The notes: a model not told the origin generated them from the sequence alone. 64,000 nt of DNA from Clostridium sp. 1001275B_160808_H3 (GCF_015550425.1 NZ_JADNAT010000003.1:159223-223222); one strand, 5' to 3'; positions 44,900 through 55,294 are shown, counted from the first letter of the stretch. Numbers and translations are program-made.

Positions 44900-46945
44900 T
44901 TATTTAAACGAAAATTCAAATTTTTGCTTGCCTGTTACTTGGAATGGCCCAGGAACTGCCCCTTTACCACGTGAATTTCCAAAGAAGTCTGTATCAAAAT
45001 AATATGGTGTTCCATCAGGCTTTTCAAAAAGCTGCTCTGTCTGGAATCCGTAACCAAGTATATTTGTGGTGATAATATCCGCAGCATTTTCTATAAGCAT
45101 TTCAGGGTTTGTTACATCAATAATGACCATTTTTGCTTCCCTGTCAATTGTATATTCAATTCCTGAATTTTCGTATAACTTTGAACCCTTTTCCTTTTTG
45201 TATGCAAGTGCTCTATTGAAGTAAACATTGTTTTCAATATAAACTGCAAGTGGGTCTGGATTTGAAAGGCTTGCATATGCCGGCTTTCCTTCTTCATCGT
45301 TATTATCAGCTTCCTTTTCTTGCTGTTTTGGAGGCTGACTGTTGGATGCAAGCATTCTTTGAATTTTATCCCATGGCTTCATATCATCTGGCCCTGGACA
45401 ATTATTATAAACAGCAGTTCCTACTGGATATGTTAAAACTGGGTTAGTAAATGGCGTTATTTCTTCAGGACTTAAAATATTATTTCCAAAAAATGCTTCA
45501 AGATAAGGCTCATCTGAACGTTTATCATCTTTTTCTCTAAGGAAAAGATTATTATAATAACGGTCGTCCCCACCTGTAAATCTAGTCATACCAGCAATAG
45601 AGGTGCTGTGTGGAACGTGGTAAGGTGTATGCCTGTTCAATTCATTTCCGATAGATATTGTTCCTGCAAGTAGGTTATGAACAAGGGCACAGCTATGACT
45701 AAGGGTTTTAAAGGCATGACCAGAAAGTAGAATATTATGGTCTATCATTGTTGGTCCATGGCTAACTTCAACTAATATATCTTCACTGTCATTTCCAAAC
45801 ATCACATTATTACAAACACGAGTTCCCTGAGCCTGCCAATCTAGCCAAACTCCCCTAAATGAGTCGTGGATTACATTGTTTTTAATAATTGTATCAATAG
45901 CTGCATGAAGCTTGATTCCTCCAACCTCTGCACCTTCAAATTCTCTTTTGTGTCTTATATGGTGGATATGATTGTTTTCAATGAGACTGAAAACACAACC
46001 CAGATGTCCCACAATACCTGCCTGTCCACAATTGTATATAAGGTTATTACGAACAACATGGCTACCTATATTGTCCTTGTTCCAACCATTGTTAACTGCT
46101 CTAAAGATAACTTCCTGTTCTCGCTGATGACCCATTTTAGTGTGAATATTAGTCCATTCGTTTTGACCAGTGCTCTCTTCTTTTCCAAGACTTATGCCAC
46201 TGCAACGAGAATCACTAATGATATTATTTTCAATTATCCAGCCCTTACTCCAGTGAGGACCGATAAGACCTTCCTGTAAAGCAGTTGGTGGTGCCCACTG
46301 AGTAGCAGCTTGTTTCATTGTAAAACCACGAACTGTTATGTAGTTTCGTCCTGGATTTTCAGGCCAAAAGCAGAAACGACGTACATTTATCTCAACGTTT
46401 CCTTTTCTTGGGTCTTCTCCTTGGAAGTTTGCATAAATGGTAGTGTTACAATCGTCTACATCAACATACCAAGTATATAGCGAAAATTCTGGCTCCAAAG
46501 ATGTTTCTAACTTTTTAGGATTGCGTACTGCATCGATAGAAGTTACTTCATACATAGAGTGTCCATCAAGATAAACATCTCCTAAGTGAAAGACTCTATC
46601 TGTTGTAAATAACCAATCCCCAAATATAGCTTCAGCAAATGGGTTTAAATCACCAAAAAACTTGTTGTCAATAACAATTTTCCATATGTCTCCATATCTT
46701 TCCCATTCAGTGACAACCTCAGCACCTGTAATAATTACATTTTCACCTTCAGCTGCCTCATAGGTTATTCTCTGTGCAGAAGTTCCACCACTCTTAGGAC
46801 TGACCCATTCTCTATAAATTCCTTCGTGCACAGTAATAATATCACCTGGTTTTGCAACATAAGCTGCCTTACCAATAGTCAAAAAAGGTTCCTTCTCTGT
46901 TCCAGGATTTAAATTACTACCTGTCTTTTTAACATGATAATTCAT
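44900..46945 (-). CDS. Glycoside hydrolase family 120 beta-xylosidase
   Basis: The 681-residue protein closely follows Thermoanaerobacterium XylC (GH120) as remembered: MNYHVKKTGSNLNPGT, VHEGIYREWV, QWAPPTALQEGLIGPHWSKG, KREFEGAEVGGIKLHAAIDT. It folds as a right-handed beta-helix with an inserted beta-sandwich. Expected catalytic residues are Asp369 in VWLDWQAQGTR (nucleophile) and Glu393 in LVEVSHGP (acid/base). No signal peptide: it cleaves xylo-oligosaccharides in the cytoplasm. A hydrophilic insert (residues about 530-560, QPPKQQEKEADNNDEEGK) is unusual. GGGAGG precedes the ATG. It and the GH43 gene form a two-gene xylan unit without its own transporter. Confidence 0.93.
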   Translation of the reverse strand: MNYHVKKTGSNLNPGTEKEPFLTIGKAAYVAKPGDIITVHEGIYREWVSPKSGGTSAQRITYEAAEGENVIITGAEVVTEWERYGDIWKIVIDNKFFGDLNPFAEAIFGDWLFTTDRVFHLGDVYLDGHSMYEVTSIDAVRNPKKLETSLEPEFSLYTWYVDVDDCNTTIYANFQGEDPRKGNVEINVRRFCFWPENPGRNYITVRGFTMKQAATQWAPPTALQEGLIGPHWSKGWIIENNIISDSRCSGISLGKEESTGQNEWTNIHTKMGHQREQEVIFRAVNNGWNKDNIGSHVVRNNLIYNCGQAGIVGHLGCVFSLIENNHIHHIRHKREFEGAEVGGIKLHAAIDTIIKNNVIHDSFRGVWLDWQAQGTRVCNNVMFGNDSEDILVEVSHGPTMIDHNILLSGHAFKTLSHSCALVHNLLAGTISIGNELNRHTPYHVPHSTSIAGMTRFTGGDDRYYNNLFLREKDDKRSDEPYLEAFFGNNILSPEEITPFTNPVLTYPVGTAVYNNCPGPDDMKPWDKIQRMLASNSQPPKQQEKEADNNDEEGKPAYASLSNPDPLAVYIENNVYFNRALAYKKEKGSKLYENSGIEYTIDREAKMVIIDVTNPEMLIENAADIITTNILGYGFQTEQLFEKPDGTPYYFDTDFFGNSRGKGAVPGPFQVTGKQKFEFSFK

Positions 46946-47079
46946 TCTTTTAACCTCCCATTTAATTTATATAATTTTATTTTATATTAGCAGAGGAAAA
47001 AAACAATGTATTATATTATAATGTACTATATTATCCCTTTCATTAAATATAATAAATAGCAACATATTTATTTAAGTTA

Positions 47080-47406
47080 TTAAAAATGCTCCCCATTTTC
47101 ATAATACTTATTTTCATCTAATGCAAAGAATATTACATCTACATTAGGATACTCTAATAAATGTATGTATTTAGTTATTATCTTTGCAGCTTTATCCTGA
47201 GCTTCTTGTCCCCTATCAAACCATGAAACTTCTACTACTGGTTCACCTTTAACAATTTCCCCATCTTTTATATATACAGATTTATCAACTGAAAGACTAA
47301 AATAATCTCTTGGACATTCAATTAATTCTTGTAATTCATCTATTAAACTCTTACTTATTGCACAGACCTTTTCTGTTTCTATTCCTTTAAACTTTAACAT
47401 TGGCAT
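47080..47406 (-). CDS. DUF1904 family protein
   Basis: The start is placed at ATG 47406 (MPMLKFKGIE), as GGAGAG lies about eight bases upstream and the family begins this way; an upstream GTG would overlap the ribosome site. The 108-residue protein has the macrophage-migration-inhibitory-factor-like beta-alpha-beta pattern of DUF1904, with WFDRGQEAQDKAAKIITKYI and YPNVDVIFFALDENKYYENG. The Pro2 after Met would be the tautomerase residue if the relation holds. Function is unknown. Confidence 0.78.
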   Translation of the reverse strand: MPMLKFKGIETEKVCAISKSLIDELQELIECPRDYFSLSVDKSVYIKDGEIVKGEPVVEVSWFDRGQEAQDKAAKIITKYIHLLEYPNVDVIFFALDENKYYENGEHF

Positions 47407-47528
47407 ATTAAACACTCTCCATCCCTATAGATTTTAATAATATCATATTATATCGAAAACATTTACAAATCAAGGTTGTATTAAATATAAATTTCTTATT
47501 AATAAACATAATATTAATTAAATAAAAA

Positions 47529-47557
47529 AGTGCCTACTAAAATTAATAGACACCTAT
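47529..47557 (-). terminator. Terminator of the Jet operon
   Basis: Read on the minus strand, AGGTGTCTA pairs with TAGTAGGCACT with one bulge and one wobble, followed by six T. It lies 13 bp after the jetC stop. Confidence 0.6.
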
Positions 47558-47569
47558 AATTATTGAATT

Positions 47570-50500
47570 TTAGAATAATCTAACTTGATCTACTTCTTCT
47601 ATATCAAATCTCGCTGCTATTAGGCTTTCTTTTTCTGCATCTTCTGCTCCTTTTTTATGTTCTCCTTTTAGATAGGATTTGCTTATGTTTAAACTTGATT
47701 TTATTAGATTTAAAACATATATATTTTCAAATCTTCCGTATATAGAATCTCCACCTAATCCTGATAGACAAATTAACTGAGTATTTGATTTTTTAGCTAT
47801 ATCCATAAGAGGCTTTAAAAGGTGTACAGCATTTGTTTGAGCAAATGGATTATCCATAATTAATACTTTTCCACCTTCATTATTACTAAATATATCACTT
47901 TCATCTTTTCTTGTATAAGATAAAAGACTAGAAAGTATTACAAAGGCTGAAAGGAAACCTTCTCCCCCTGAGTTTTTAGCAACTTCACTCCAGCTTATTT
48001 TTATTTGTTTATTTTCTTCTACTTTATATAGTTTTATTATTATAGAATCAATCTTTACAACTTCATCATATAATTTAATTGTTGTTATGTTCTTGCTTAT
48101 AAATTCTTCTATATTTTTATTTTCTTCTAAAATTTTAAGTCCACTATCTCTTATTGATTCTATATAGTCTTTTAGTCTTATTTTATATAATTCTTTATTT
48201 TCATCAAAGTCATCTGCTATTATTTCTAGCATTTTTCTTCGTTTTCCATCTATATGTATTGATGAATTTTCGTCTATCATCTTTATATTATTATGGATAT
48301 CTTCAATATACTCAAGAATGCTTATTAATAAGTTCTTTTCTTCTTCTCCAATTATCGCTATATCTGTGCTAAGCTTTTGTAATTGTATGTTATAAGATTG
48401 TACAAGCATATTTAAGTATTCTAGAAAATCTAAAGGATTATCAACTAATTTTTTCATTGTGTTTAAAGGATCTTTAAACATATTTCCTTCTCTAAATTCC
48501 TCTATATTTTCTATATCATTTATTTTAGAAGTTAAGTTTCTACTTTTTTTATCTATTTCGTCTTTTATATTTCTTAAATCTCTTTCTAACTTTCCTCTAT
48601 CTTCGTCTAAGGTTTTAAAATCTATTTTTATATCTATTTCTTTATTAATTTTAAGATTTGTATAACTTGCTAAAGAACTCTTATTACGCTCTAAAATTCT
48701 TATATTTTTTATAATAATGTTTTTATCTTCTTTTAATCTTTTAGTTTCATTAGCTATTTTGGCTTTTTCTAATTCAAAGTCTCTTTCAAAAACTTCATTT
48801 TTATTTAAAGGAGCTTCTTCATTTAATTTCTTCTTTAAATCTGTATAAAGTAATTCGATATTGTTATTTAAAACTTTAATATCTCCTTCTAACTGGCTTA
48901 TTTCCTTTGAAATTTCTTTTATTTTTATTTCTTTATGCTTTTCATTATTATCTAGCTCTTGTTCTTTTTCAAAACTATAAGTTTCATTCATATATTCATT
49001 ATCGTTTATCTTGTAATGCTTTGCTTTTTCTGTTAGTTCATTTTCTATCTTGCTGTATCTTTGCTTTACTATATTCAATCTTTCTTTTAAATTCTTTTCA
49101 TTTTCACTTATATTTTTAATTAAAGCCTTAAATTCTGAAACTAAGTCTTCTTTATCTTTAATAATTCTATTTCCCTCTTTATATTCTTCATAAGATATTT
49201 TTTCGTTTTTAATTTCTTTTATTGTATTTTTCAAGTTCTGAATCACAGGGATTTTATCACTTATGCTGCGTTTTATATCTTTTAAAGCTTTTTCTTCCTT
49301 CAGTATATTAGATATTTTTTGATTTATTAGCTCATTTGAAGCTTCAATTTCTCTTTTATTTTCTACATATTTGTTATATTCTTCTTTAAGATTTATAAAG
49401 TCATTGTATTTTGAATTTAAAACTTCAAAATCTCTTTTTACTGTATTTATTTTTTTATCTAACTTTTCTTTAAGGGATTTCAAATTTATTAAAGCTTCTT
49501 GAATTTCATTTTTCTTAGATATAATGTTTTTATGATCTTCTTCATCTAAAGTTATTTTTTCTTTAAGTTTTATATATTCATTTTCATCTAAATTGGAATA
49601 TTCAATTTCATTTTTCTTTTTTGTATATAAATTAATTTCTTCTTGAATATTATTAATTGTTTTATTTATATTTTCTATTTTTATTTTAAGATTATTTATT
49701 AATTCCTTTAATTGTACTTCATCTAAAAGACCTATATTAAAATCAATATAAAAACTTATATTTTCAATATCTATAAGAGATTTATTAGATTTTATTTCAT
49801 CTTCTAAAGATTTTCTCCTTATTATTGGAATAGGGAAATTAGTGAAAACTTCTAAACTTTCATTTTTTAATACTTCTATATCCTTATCATCCATTATTAA
49901 TGAGTATGGGATGAAAGTATTTTTTTCAACTAAGTTTTTATTTTTTTCTTCGCTATAACCATTGTTTTTTAACCACTGCATTCCATATACAATGTTTATT
50001 CCTTTTTTATTAAATGCCCTTTCTATTTCAGTGGGAAGTTCTAATACTTTTCCGCTTTCTAATCTTTCTAACTCTTTATTTAAGTCTTCTAATTTTTTAG
50101 TATTATTCTTTTCATGTATTTTTAACTCATCTATCTTTTTATTAAAAGCTTCTATTATTTCTTTTGTATTAAATAATTTATTTTCACTAAAATCTATAAG
50201 CTTTATAATATCTTTTCTTTTCTTTATTTTATCTTCTAAGCTTTGTAGTAAAGCTTTATTATTTTTCAAATTTATAGATACTTCATTTTCTTTTATTAAA
50301 ATAGTTTCTTTTTCATTTTCTATAGCTTTTATGTTATCTTCTGTATCTATTATTTTTTGAGTATTTCCTTTAATATCCTTAGAGTTTTTATCAATTTCTT
50401 TTATTATATTTTCCTCAAAAGATAATAAATCTTCTTCCTTATAATATCCTTCAATATTTCTACTAATATTAAATTTATAGCTTTTATTATACTTATCCTC

Positions 50501-51958
50501 ATGCTCATTATAGATTTTAATTCTTTCTTCTAAAGCAGCAACTTTAAAATTTAAAGCATTTAAATCATTATTTAAAAATTTTATAGACTTTTCAAGGTTT
50601 TCTTCTTCTTTTTCTAAATTTTCCTTATCATACTCATAGATTGATAAATCTTCTTCATTATGTTTTTCTTCTTCATCTAATATTTGTCTTATACTATAAC
50701 CTAAATCATTTATTCTAGGCTTCTTTTCATCATTAGTTTTATTTAAAGCTTCAAGTTCATTTTCTATACCTTGAGTTTCTTGAGATGCTTCTGTATAATC
50801 TATATAAAGTTTTGCACAATCTAATATCTTTTTCTTTCTTTTTAATAAAGATAATTTTTCTTCTTCCTCATTTAAATATTCTTTCTTCTCATTTAACAGT
50901 TTATCTTTTTCATGTTTTTCTTCTTCTTTTAAATAAATTTCTCTTGATATTTCCTCATAAACAAGTCTATCTAAGGCTTCTTTTAAATTTACTTCTTTTA
51001 AATCTAATAATTCTAAGCTTTCTTCATTTATCTTATATTCATCTTCTAGTTTTCTTATTAAATTTGCTATGTTATTTTCTATATCTTCTTTATAATCTAA
51101 AGAACTTTTATAATTATTTGCCTTATCTTCTATTCCTTTTGATAACTCTATAAAGCTTTCTATATTTTTCTTTATATCAAATTTATCTTTATTTCCTTTA
51201 TATTGCTTTATATAACTATAAATTAAATCATTATATTTCTTTATTCTGTCTTCATCTTTATTTAATTTATCTTCGATAGCTGGAATAAACCATTCCTTTA
51301 AAAGACCACTTTCATTTTTAGAACTATTAAAAAGTTCTGATAATCCAGACTCTTTTAAGTTTATTTTTCTTATTATGTTTTCCCACTCTTTATTATCTAT
51401 TTTATATTCTCTAAGCTTATCAAAATATCTTTTCCCTTGTGTATTCATATCATAATAATTAAACTTATATTTATCACTCTTCTTTAATTCTTCAAAAAGA
51501 TTTTTGCTACTTGTGAAGGTTTTTAATTTACGTTTACTATCTTGAATTTCTATAAAAGGGAAGCTCTTTATATCATATTTATTCTTTGTTTTATATTCGT
51601 GTGTAAAATTTATTATTTCTAACTTATCTTTTGAATCTTCATCAGAAGCAATTTGTCTTTTTCTTACCATCATTCCTGTAAGAAGATATCCTGCATTATC
51701 ATCTAAAAGCCATTCAATTAATATGTATGTGGGATTAGTTGTTGTAAAATATGTATCAAAAGATCTATCTCCAATACTTCTATTTCTTTTTCCCATAAAT
51801 GGAGCCATAGTCATTTGAACTAAAACTGATTTTCCTCCACCATTTCTTAGGTTTAATAATGTATTTTTCCCACCTAAATAAAATATTTCATCATCTATAA
51901 TCATATTATTGTTATTATAATTGACGTTTATAAATCTTAAATTATTTATTTTACTCAT
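47570..51958 (-). CDS. jetC: Wadjet SMC-like ATPase JetC
   Basis: The 1462-residue protein has an SMC/MukB layout: an N-terminal ATPase half with GGGKS at residues 40-44, more than 1000 residues of Lys/Glu-rich coiled coil broken near 640-760 by a hinge-like globular part (LPTEIERAFNKKGINIVYGMQWL), and a C-terminal half with signature NSGGE at 1329-1333 and Walker B KVLIMDNPFAQ around 1369. The residue after the Walker B Asp is Asn instead of the usual Glu. In Wadjet systems JetC extrudes DNA loops and senses small circles for JetD to cut. It overlaps jetB by eight bases. Confidence 0.93.
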   Translation of the reverse strand: MSKINNLRFINVNYNNNNMIIDDEIFYLGGKNTLLNLRNGGGKSVLVQMTMAPFMGKRNRSIGDRSFDTYFTTTNPTYILIEWLLDDNAGYLLTGMMVRKRQIASDEDSKDKLEIINFTHEYKTKNKYDIKSFPFIEIQDSKRKLKTFTSSKNLFEELKKSDKYKFNYYDMNTQGKRYFDKLREYKIDNKEWENIIRKINLKESGLSELFNSSKNESGLLKEWFIPAIEDKLNKDEDRIKKYNDLIYSYIKQYKGNKDKFDIKKNIESFIELSKGIEDKANNYKSSLDYKEDIENNIANLIRKLEDEYKINEESLELLDLKEVNLKEALDRLVYEEISREIYLKEEEKHEKDKLLNEKKEYLNEEEEKLSLLKRKKKILDCAKLYIDYTEASQETQGIENELEALNKTNDEKKPRINDLGYSIRQILDEEEKHNEEDLSIYEYDKENLEKEEENLEKSIKFLNNDLNALNFKVAALEERIKIYNEHEDKYNKSYKFNISRNIEGYYKEEDLLSFEENIIKEIDKNSKDIKGNTQKIIDTEDNIKAIENEKETILIKENEVSINLKNNKALLQSLEDKIKKRKDIIKLIDFSENKLFNTKEIIEAFNKKIDELKIHEKNNTKKLEDLNKELERLESGKVLELPTEIERAFNKKGINIVYGMQWLKNNGYSEEKNKNLVEKNTFIPYSLIMDDKDIEVLKNESLEVFTNFPIPIIRRKSLEDEIKSNKSLIDIENISFYIDFNIGLLDEVQLKELINNLKIKIENINKTINNIQEEINLYTKKKNEIEYSNLDENEYIKLKEKITLDEEDHKNIISKKNEIQEALINLKSLKEKLDKKINTVKRDFEVLNSKYNDFINLKEEYNKYVENKREIEASNELINQKISNILKEEKALKDIKRSISDKIPVIQNLKNTIKEIKNEKISYEEYKEGNRIIKDKEDLVSEFKALIKNISENEKNLKERLNIVKQRYSKIENELTEKAKHYKINDNEYMNETYSFEKEQELDNNEKHKEIKIKEISKEISQLEGDIKVLNNNIELLYTDLKKKLNEEAPLNKNEVFERDFELEKAKIANETKRLKEDKNIIIKNIRILERNKSSLASYTNLKINKEIDIKIDFKTLDEDRGKLERDLRNIKDEIDKKSRNLTSKINDIENIEEFREGNMFKDPLNTMKKLVDNPLDFLEYLNMLVQSYNIQLQKLSTDIAIIGEEEKNLLISILEYIEDIHNNIKMIDENSSIHIDGKRRKMLEIIADDFDENKELYKIRLKDYIESIRDSGLKILEENKNIEEFISKNITTIKLYDEVVKIDSIIIKLYKVEENKQIKISWSEVAKNSGGEGFLSAFVILSSLLSYTRKDESDIFSNNEGGKVLIMDNPFAQTNAVHLLKPLMDIAKKSNTQLICLSGLGGDSIYGRFENIYVLNLIKSSLNISKSYLKGEHKKGAEDAEKESLIAARFDIEEVDQVRLF

Positions 51959-52664
51959 TTACCTCTTCCCCCAAAGCTTTTAAAACTCTATAGTAATTAT
52001 TTCTATTAAGTAAATTCCAATCCATAAAATTATCAAGTTTTTTTGTGGTTTTTATCATATCATCATCTTTAATATAATAAATTAGTCCTTGTTTATCTAA
52101 AAAGTCTAATATACCTCTTATAAATCCTTCTTTAGTTGTTTTGGCTGCTGATTGTTTTTCTGTAACTTTTAAAGCTTGGTATTTTTCTAGTATATTTGAA
52201 AAAGCTATTCCACCATTATCTTCCTCTTCTTTTGATCTAGAAGCTCCTTCTTTTAGCTTGGACTCAAGTATGTTTATAAACTCACCTATTTTTATGAAAT
52301 TTTTGCTAAGGCTTGAATACCCATTAGAATTGTAGAATTGAACTAATAAAGTTAAAATAACAAATTGAGATAAATAGTAATCTTTATCTGTAGCTCCTGA
52401 TTTACATAGCTCAGATTTTAAATCTTTTTTAGAATAACCTAAAAAATCATTTTCTTCCTTTGGAATTAAGTATATTACACCCATATATTTTTCTATATCA
52501 CATTCACATTCTTCACCTTGGGTCTTAACTAAATTCATTATATCTTCATTTTCTGAATAAGCCCTATATAACTCTTCATTTTCGTCTTCTTTTATTTCAC
52601 CCTTTTTTAACAATTCATAAAATATTTTATTAGCAATCTTTATATTATTTATTTCATATGACAT
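51951..52664 (-). CDS. jetB: Wadjet MukE-like subunit JetB
   Basis: The 237-residue protein contains winged-helix-like parts (ANKIFYELLKKGEIKEDENE; GFIRGILDFLDKQGLIYYIKDDD; LLNRNNYYRVLKALGEE) as expected for a MukE-type KITE protein that binds the kleisin JetA. Its position between JetA and JetC and the coupling to jetC (overlap of eight bases) make the call secure. It probably belongs to the family labelled DUF6063 in clostridial genomes. Confidence 0.85.
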   Translation of the reverse strand: MSYEINNIKIANKIFYELLKKGEIKEDENEELYRAYSENEDIMNLVKTQGEECECDIEKYMGVIYLIPKEENDFLGYSKKDLKSELCKSGATDKDYYLSQFVILTLLVQFYNSNGYSSLSKNFIKIGEFINILESKLKEGASRSKEEEDNGGIAFSNILEKYQALKVTEKQSAAKTTKEGFIRGILDFLDKQGLIYYIKDDDMIKTTKKLDNFMDWNLLNRNNYYRVLKALGEEVNE

Positions 52665-52677
52665 GTAAAATGCTCCT

Positions 52678-54285
52678 TTAATTTATTTTAAAGTAAACTT
52701 CTGAGCAAACAAAGTTCTTAATCTCTCCAAGCTCATTAACAACAGATTTTATTTTTAAGTCATCTTTATCTAGCGCTTTTGATATATGTATTTTCTTTAT
52801 ATTTGAAAAACTTTTATCATTTTCAATTACTTCAATAATAGATTTGTTAAGTTGAAAATCTAACTCTCCCATTTCGGTACTATTTTTTCTTTCTTCTGAA
52901 ATTAAGCGTATATCTATTTCTCTTATTTTTAAAAATTCAATAAGTACTTCTCTAAATATCTCTACTGTTGGAATAAGTATTTTTTTGATATCTTCATTAG
53001 AATCTATTAAGTTATTTAAATCTGATAAATAAAGTTCTTGATTTATATTTGCTTTTTCTAATATTATTCTTATTACATTTTTATATTTTTCTAATTTTTC
53101 AAGCTTTCTTCTTTCTCTTTCTTTTTCAATGTCATTTTCATCAAGACCTAAAATTTCAATATCATTATCTTCTTTTGTTTTTCTTATTGCTGATTGATAT
53201 GAAAGAGCCTTATTTATATTATATGTTTTATTTATATTGTTTCTAAATAAAGGTCTTAAAAACACCTCAATGTTATTAAGTTTGTTTATATCATTAAGTA
53301 TTTTTTCATATACCTCATTATTTAAATTAAACCTCTTTATTATAGATATCTTAGATATATCTTCTAATTCCTTTGAATAGATTTCTTTAAGCTCAAAATG
53401 CTTTTTAAGTATTCTCTGATCTTCATCTATTGTTTTACTTAGATATTTCTTTATAGTTCTTAAGCTTTCAAGATTCTTTTCTTCTTGATCTGTTAATTCT
53501 CTTAAATTAATTTCTTTCTCTAAAAATTCTTTAATTCTACTTTCAACTACTTCTTTATGCAACTTGTACTTTTCTTTACTTTCTTGCATTAATTCTAAAT
53601 TACCCTTTGTTACTTTTTCATAATCTGAATTTGAATAACTTAAGGGATTATCTTTTATTTTTTGAATATCCTCTTCCATCCTTTGAACTCTAATTCTAAA
53701 AAGATTAAATATACTCTTTATATCATTGACCGCCTTATTATATTCTGCTTTACCTAAATGCAATTTAAATATCATTTCTTGAATACTTATTTTTAAATTT
53801 TCTTCAATTTCTAAAGTTCCAAGAAGCATATTATAACCTTCTTCAGTAACTGAATAATTAACTCTACGGACTCCATCTAAATCAATTATTTTTGTCGAAA
53901 TATAATTGATATTAATTTCTTCGTATTTACCCTTTTCATAATTAAAACCATTATAATATCTAACATTTCCATCATTACATATAACACTATTTATTATAAA
54001 TTCTGCTAAATCTTTCTCTTCTTCATATGTAAGCTTTTTCTTAAAATATAAATTATCAATTTCATCTATAAAGATTGCTATATCATCTAAAGTACATATT
54101 TCTTCTTTTAAGGATTGCTCCATTATGTATAATAAAATTGTAAAAATTAAATTTTCTCTTTCATCATAATCATCAAAGCCGTACTTTTGCCAGTTGTTTT
54201 TCATAACACTACTTCTTAAAAGTAATGAATAATATCCTATCTTTTTCATTCTAAGGTTAAAATTATTTAAGTAATCAAATACCAT
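52678..54285 (-). CDS. jetA: Wadjet kleisin-like subunit JetA
   Basis: The 535-residue protein starts with winged-helix-type sequence (about 1-170: FDYLNNFNLRMKKIGYYSLLL, VRRVNYSVTEEGYNMLLGTL), continues with a long charged helical region (about 180-400) and ends in a small globular part. This is the MukF/kleisin role in the Jet complex, bridging the JetC heads and holding JetB. It overlaps jetD by 11 bp and lies 13 bp before jetB. The family is probably DUF5716, which would point to a type III Wadjet, but this assignment is from memory. Confidence 0.85.
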   Translation of the reverse strand: MVFDYLNNFNLRMKKIGYYSLLLRSSVMKNNWQKYGFDDYDERENLIFTILLYIMEQSLKEEICTLDDIAIFIDEIDNLYFKKKLTYEEEKDLAEFIINSVICNDGNVRYYNGFNYEKGKYEEININYISTKIIDLDGVRRVNYSVTEEGYNMLLGTLEIEENLKISIQEMIFKLHLGKAEYNKAVNDIKSIFNLFRIRVQRMEEDIQKIKDNPLSYSNSDYEKVTKGNLELMQESKEKYKLHKEVVESRIKEFLEKEINLRELTDQEEKNLESLRTIKKYLSKTIDEDQRILKKHFELKEIYSKELEDISKISIIKRFNLNNEVYEKILNDINKLNNIEVFLRPLFRNNINKTYNINKALSYQSAIRKTKEDNDIEILGLDENDIEKERERRKLEKLEKYKNVIRIILEKANINQELYLSDLNNLIDSNEDIKKILIPTVEIFREVLIEFLKIREIDIRLISEERKNSTEMGELDFQLNKSIIEVIENDKSFSNIKKIHISKALDKDDLKIKSVVNELGEIKNFVCSEVYFKIN

Positions 54286-55294
54286 CTTGTAAATCTCCTA
54301 TATTTAAAATCTCCTGAGGTATGTATAGGTTATTGTTTAATATATTTAAAATTTTCTTTTTATTATCATCATCAAAATTATTTAGAAATATATCTTTGAT
54401 ATTCTTATTTTGATTTTCTTTTGTAGGTTGCAATTCATAATTATTTTCTAATGCTTTATCTATCATCTTTTTATATCCTTCAACAAAAGGCTTTATACAA
54501 TATTTTTCTCTTACAGCTAGTTCTAAGTTTTCATATATTATTATTCCTTCAAAATCTAAATCTCCAAGATAATATATTGTATTTCTAATATTTGATACCT
54601 TTTCATCTACAACAATATCAAAATCCTTTATAGATTTCTCTATTCCTTTACCTTTGCCATAAATAACAGTTTCAATATTAATACCAAAAAAATTATTAGA
54701 ATTATTCATAAGATGCTTTCTAAAGGTATAAAAGGTATCCATGTTCTCTATTATAAGAATATTATGAGGTACATTATTTCCAATTGAATAGTATGCTAAT
54801 GGCTCATTAGTTTCATAGAAGTTTAATTTATCTATACTAATATCAAGTTTTTTTAGAAGTGCTCTACCTTTGTTTTGTAAATACTTTTCCTCCTGCCAGA
54901 TTTGAAAAGATCTTTCCTTTTGTGAAATCCTATTATTTAAATCTTCTTTATTATTTAGTAAAAATTCATTTAGTTTTAAAATATACTTTCTATTTTCTTT
55001 ATACTTTTCTATATTATTTTTAAAATAAGATGTATCAATTTCTGGTATTATCGTATAATTTAGTTCTTCAAAATAAATACTATTATCTTCTTTTTCTTTT
55101 ATTACAGTATATTTATTATATAAAGCTGGCTTTTTGCCATTAGTTCCACTAGACTTTATTATCTTAATTTTTCCCTCTTTAATTAACTCTAAAACAATAT
55201 CTTTTAATTCACTATAATTTTCTATTTTATATATATTCGCTAACTCATCTAAAGTTATTTTATTGTAATTATAAAGTTTTTTAATTTTAATCAC
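54275..55294 (-). CDS. jetD: Wadjet Toprim nuclease JetD
   Basis: The 339-residue protein has an N-terminal winged-helix part (ITLDELANIYKIENYSELKD, LIKEGKIKIIKSSG) and a C-terminal Toprim-like domain: LIIENMDTFYTF with the acidic Glu, and IYYLGDLDFEGIIIYENLE with the DxD motif. JetD is the nuclease that cuts plasmid DNA once JetABC has reeled it in. It is the first gene of the operon here (order D-A-B-C). AGGTGATT precedes the ATG. Confidence 0.9.
   Translation of the reverse strand: MIKIKKLYNYNKITLDELANIYKIENYSELKDIVLELIKEGKIKIIKSSGTNGKKPALYNKYTVIKEKEDNSIYFEELNYTIIPEIDTSYFKNNIEKYKENRKYILKLNEFLLNNKEDLNNRISQKERSFQIWQEEKYLQNKGRALLKKLDISIDKLNFYETNEPLAYYSIGNNVPHNILIIENMDTFYTFRKHLMNNSNNFFGINIETVIYGKGKGIEKSIKDFDIVVDEKVSNIRNTIYYLGDLDFEGIIIYENLELAVREKYCIKPFVEGYKKMIDKALENNYELQPTKENQNKNIKDIFLNNFDDDNKKKILNILNNNLYIPQEILNIGDLQDGI

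Noticed and set aside
50785..51153. Long Leu/Phe-rich plus-strand frames opposite jetC and jetA
   Set aside because: They mirror the Lys/Glu coiled-coil codons of the minus-strand genes and are antisense shadows.
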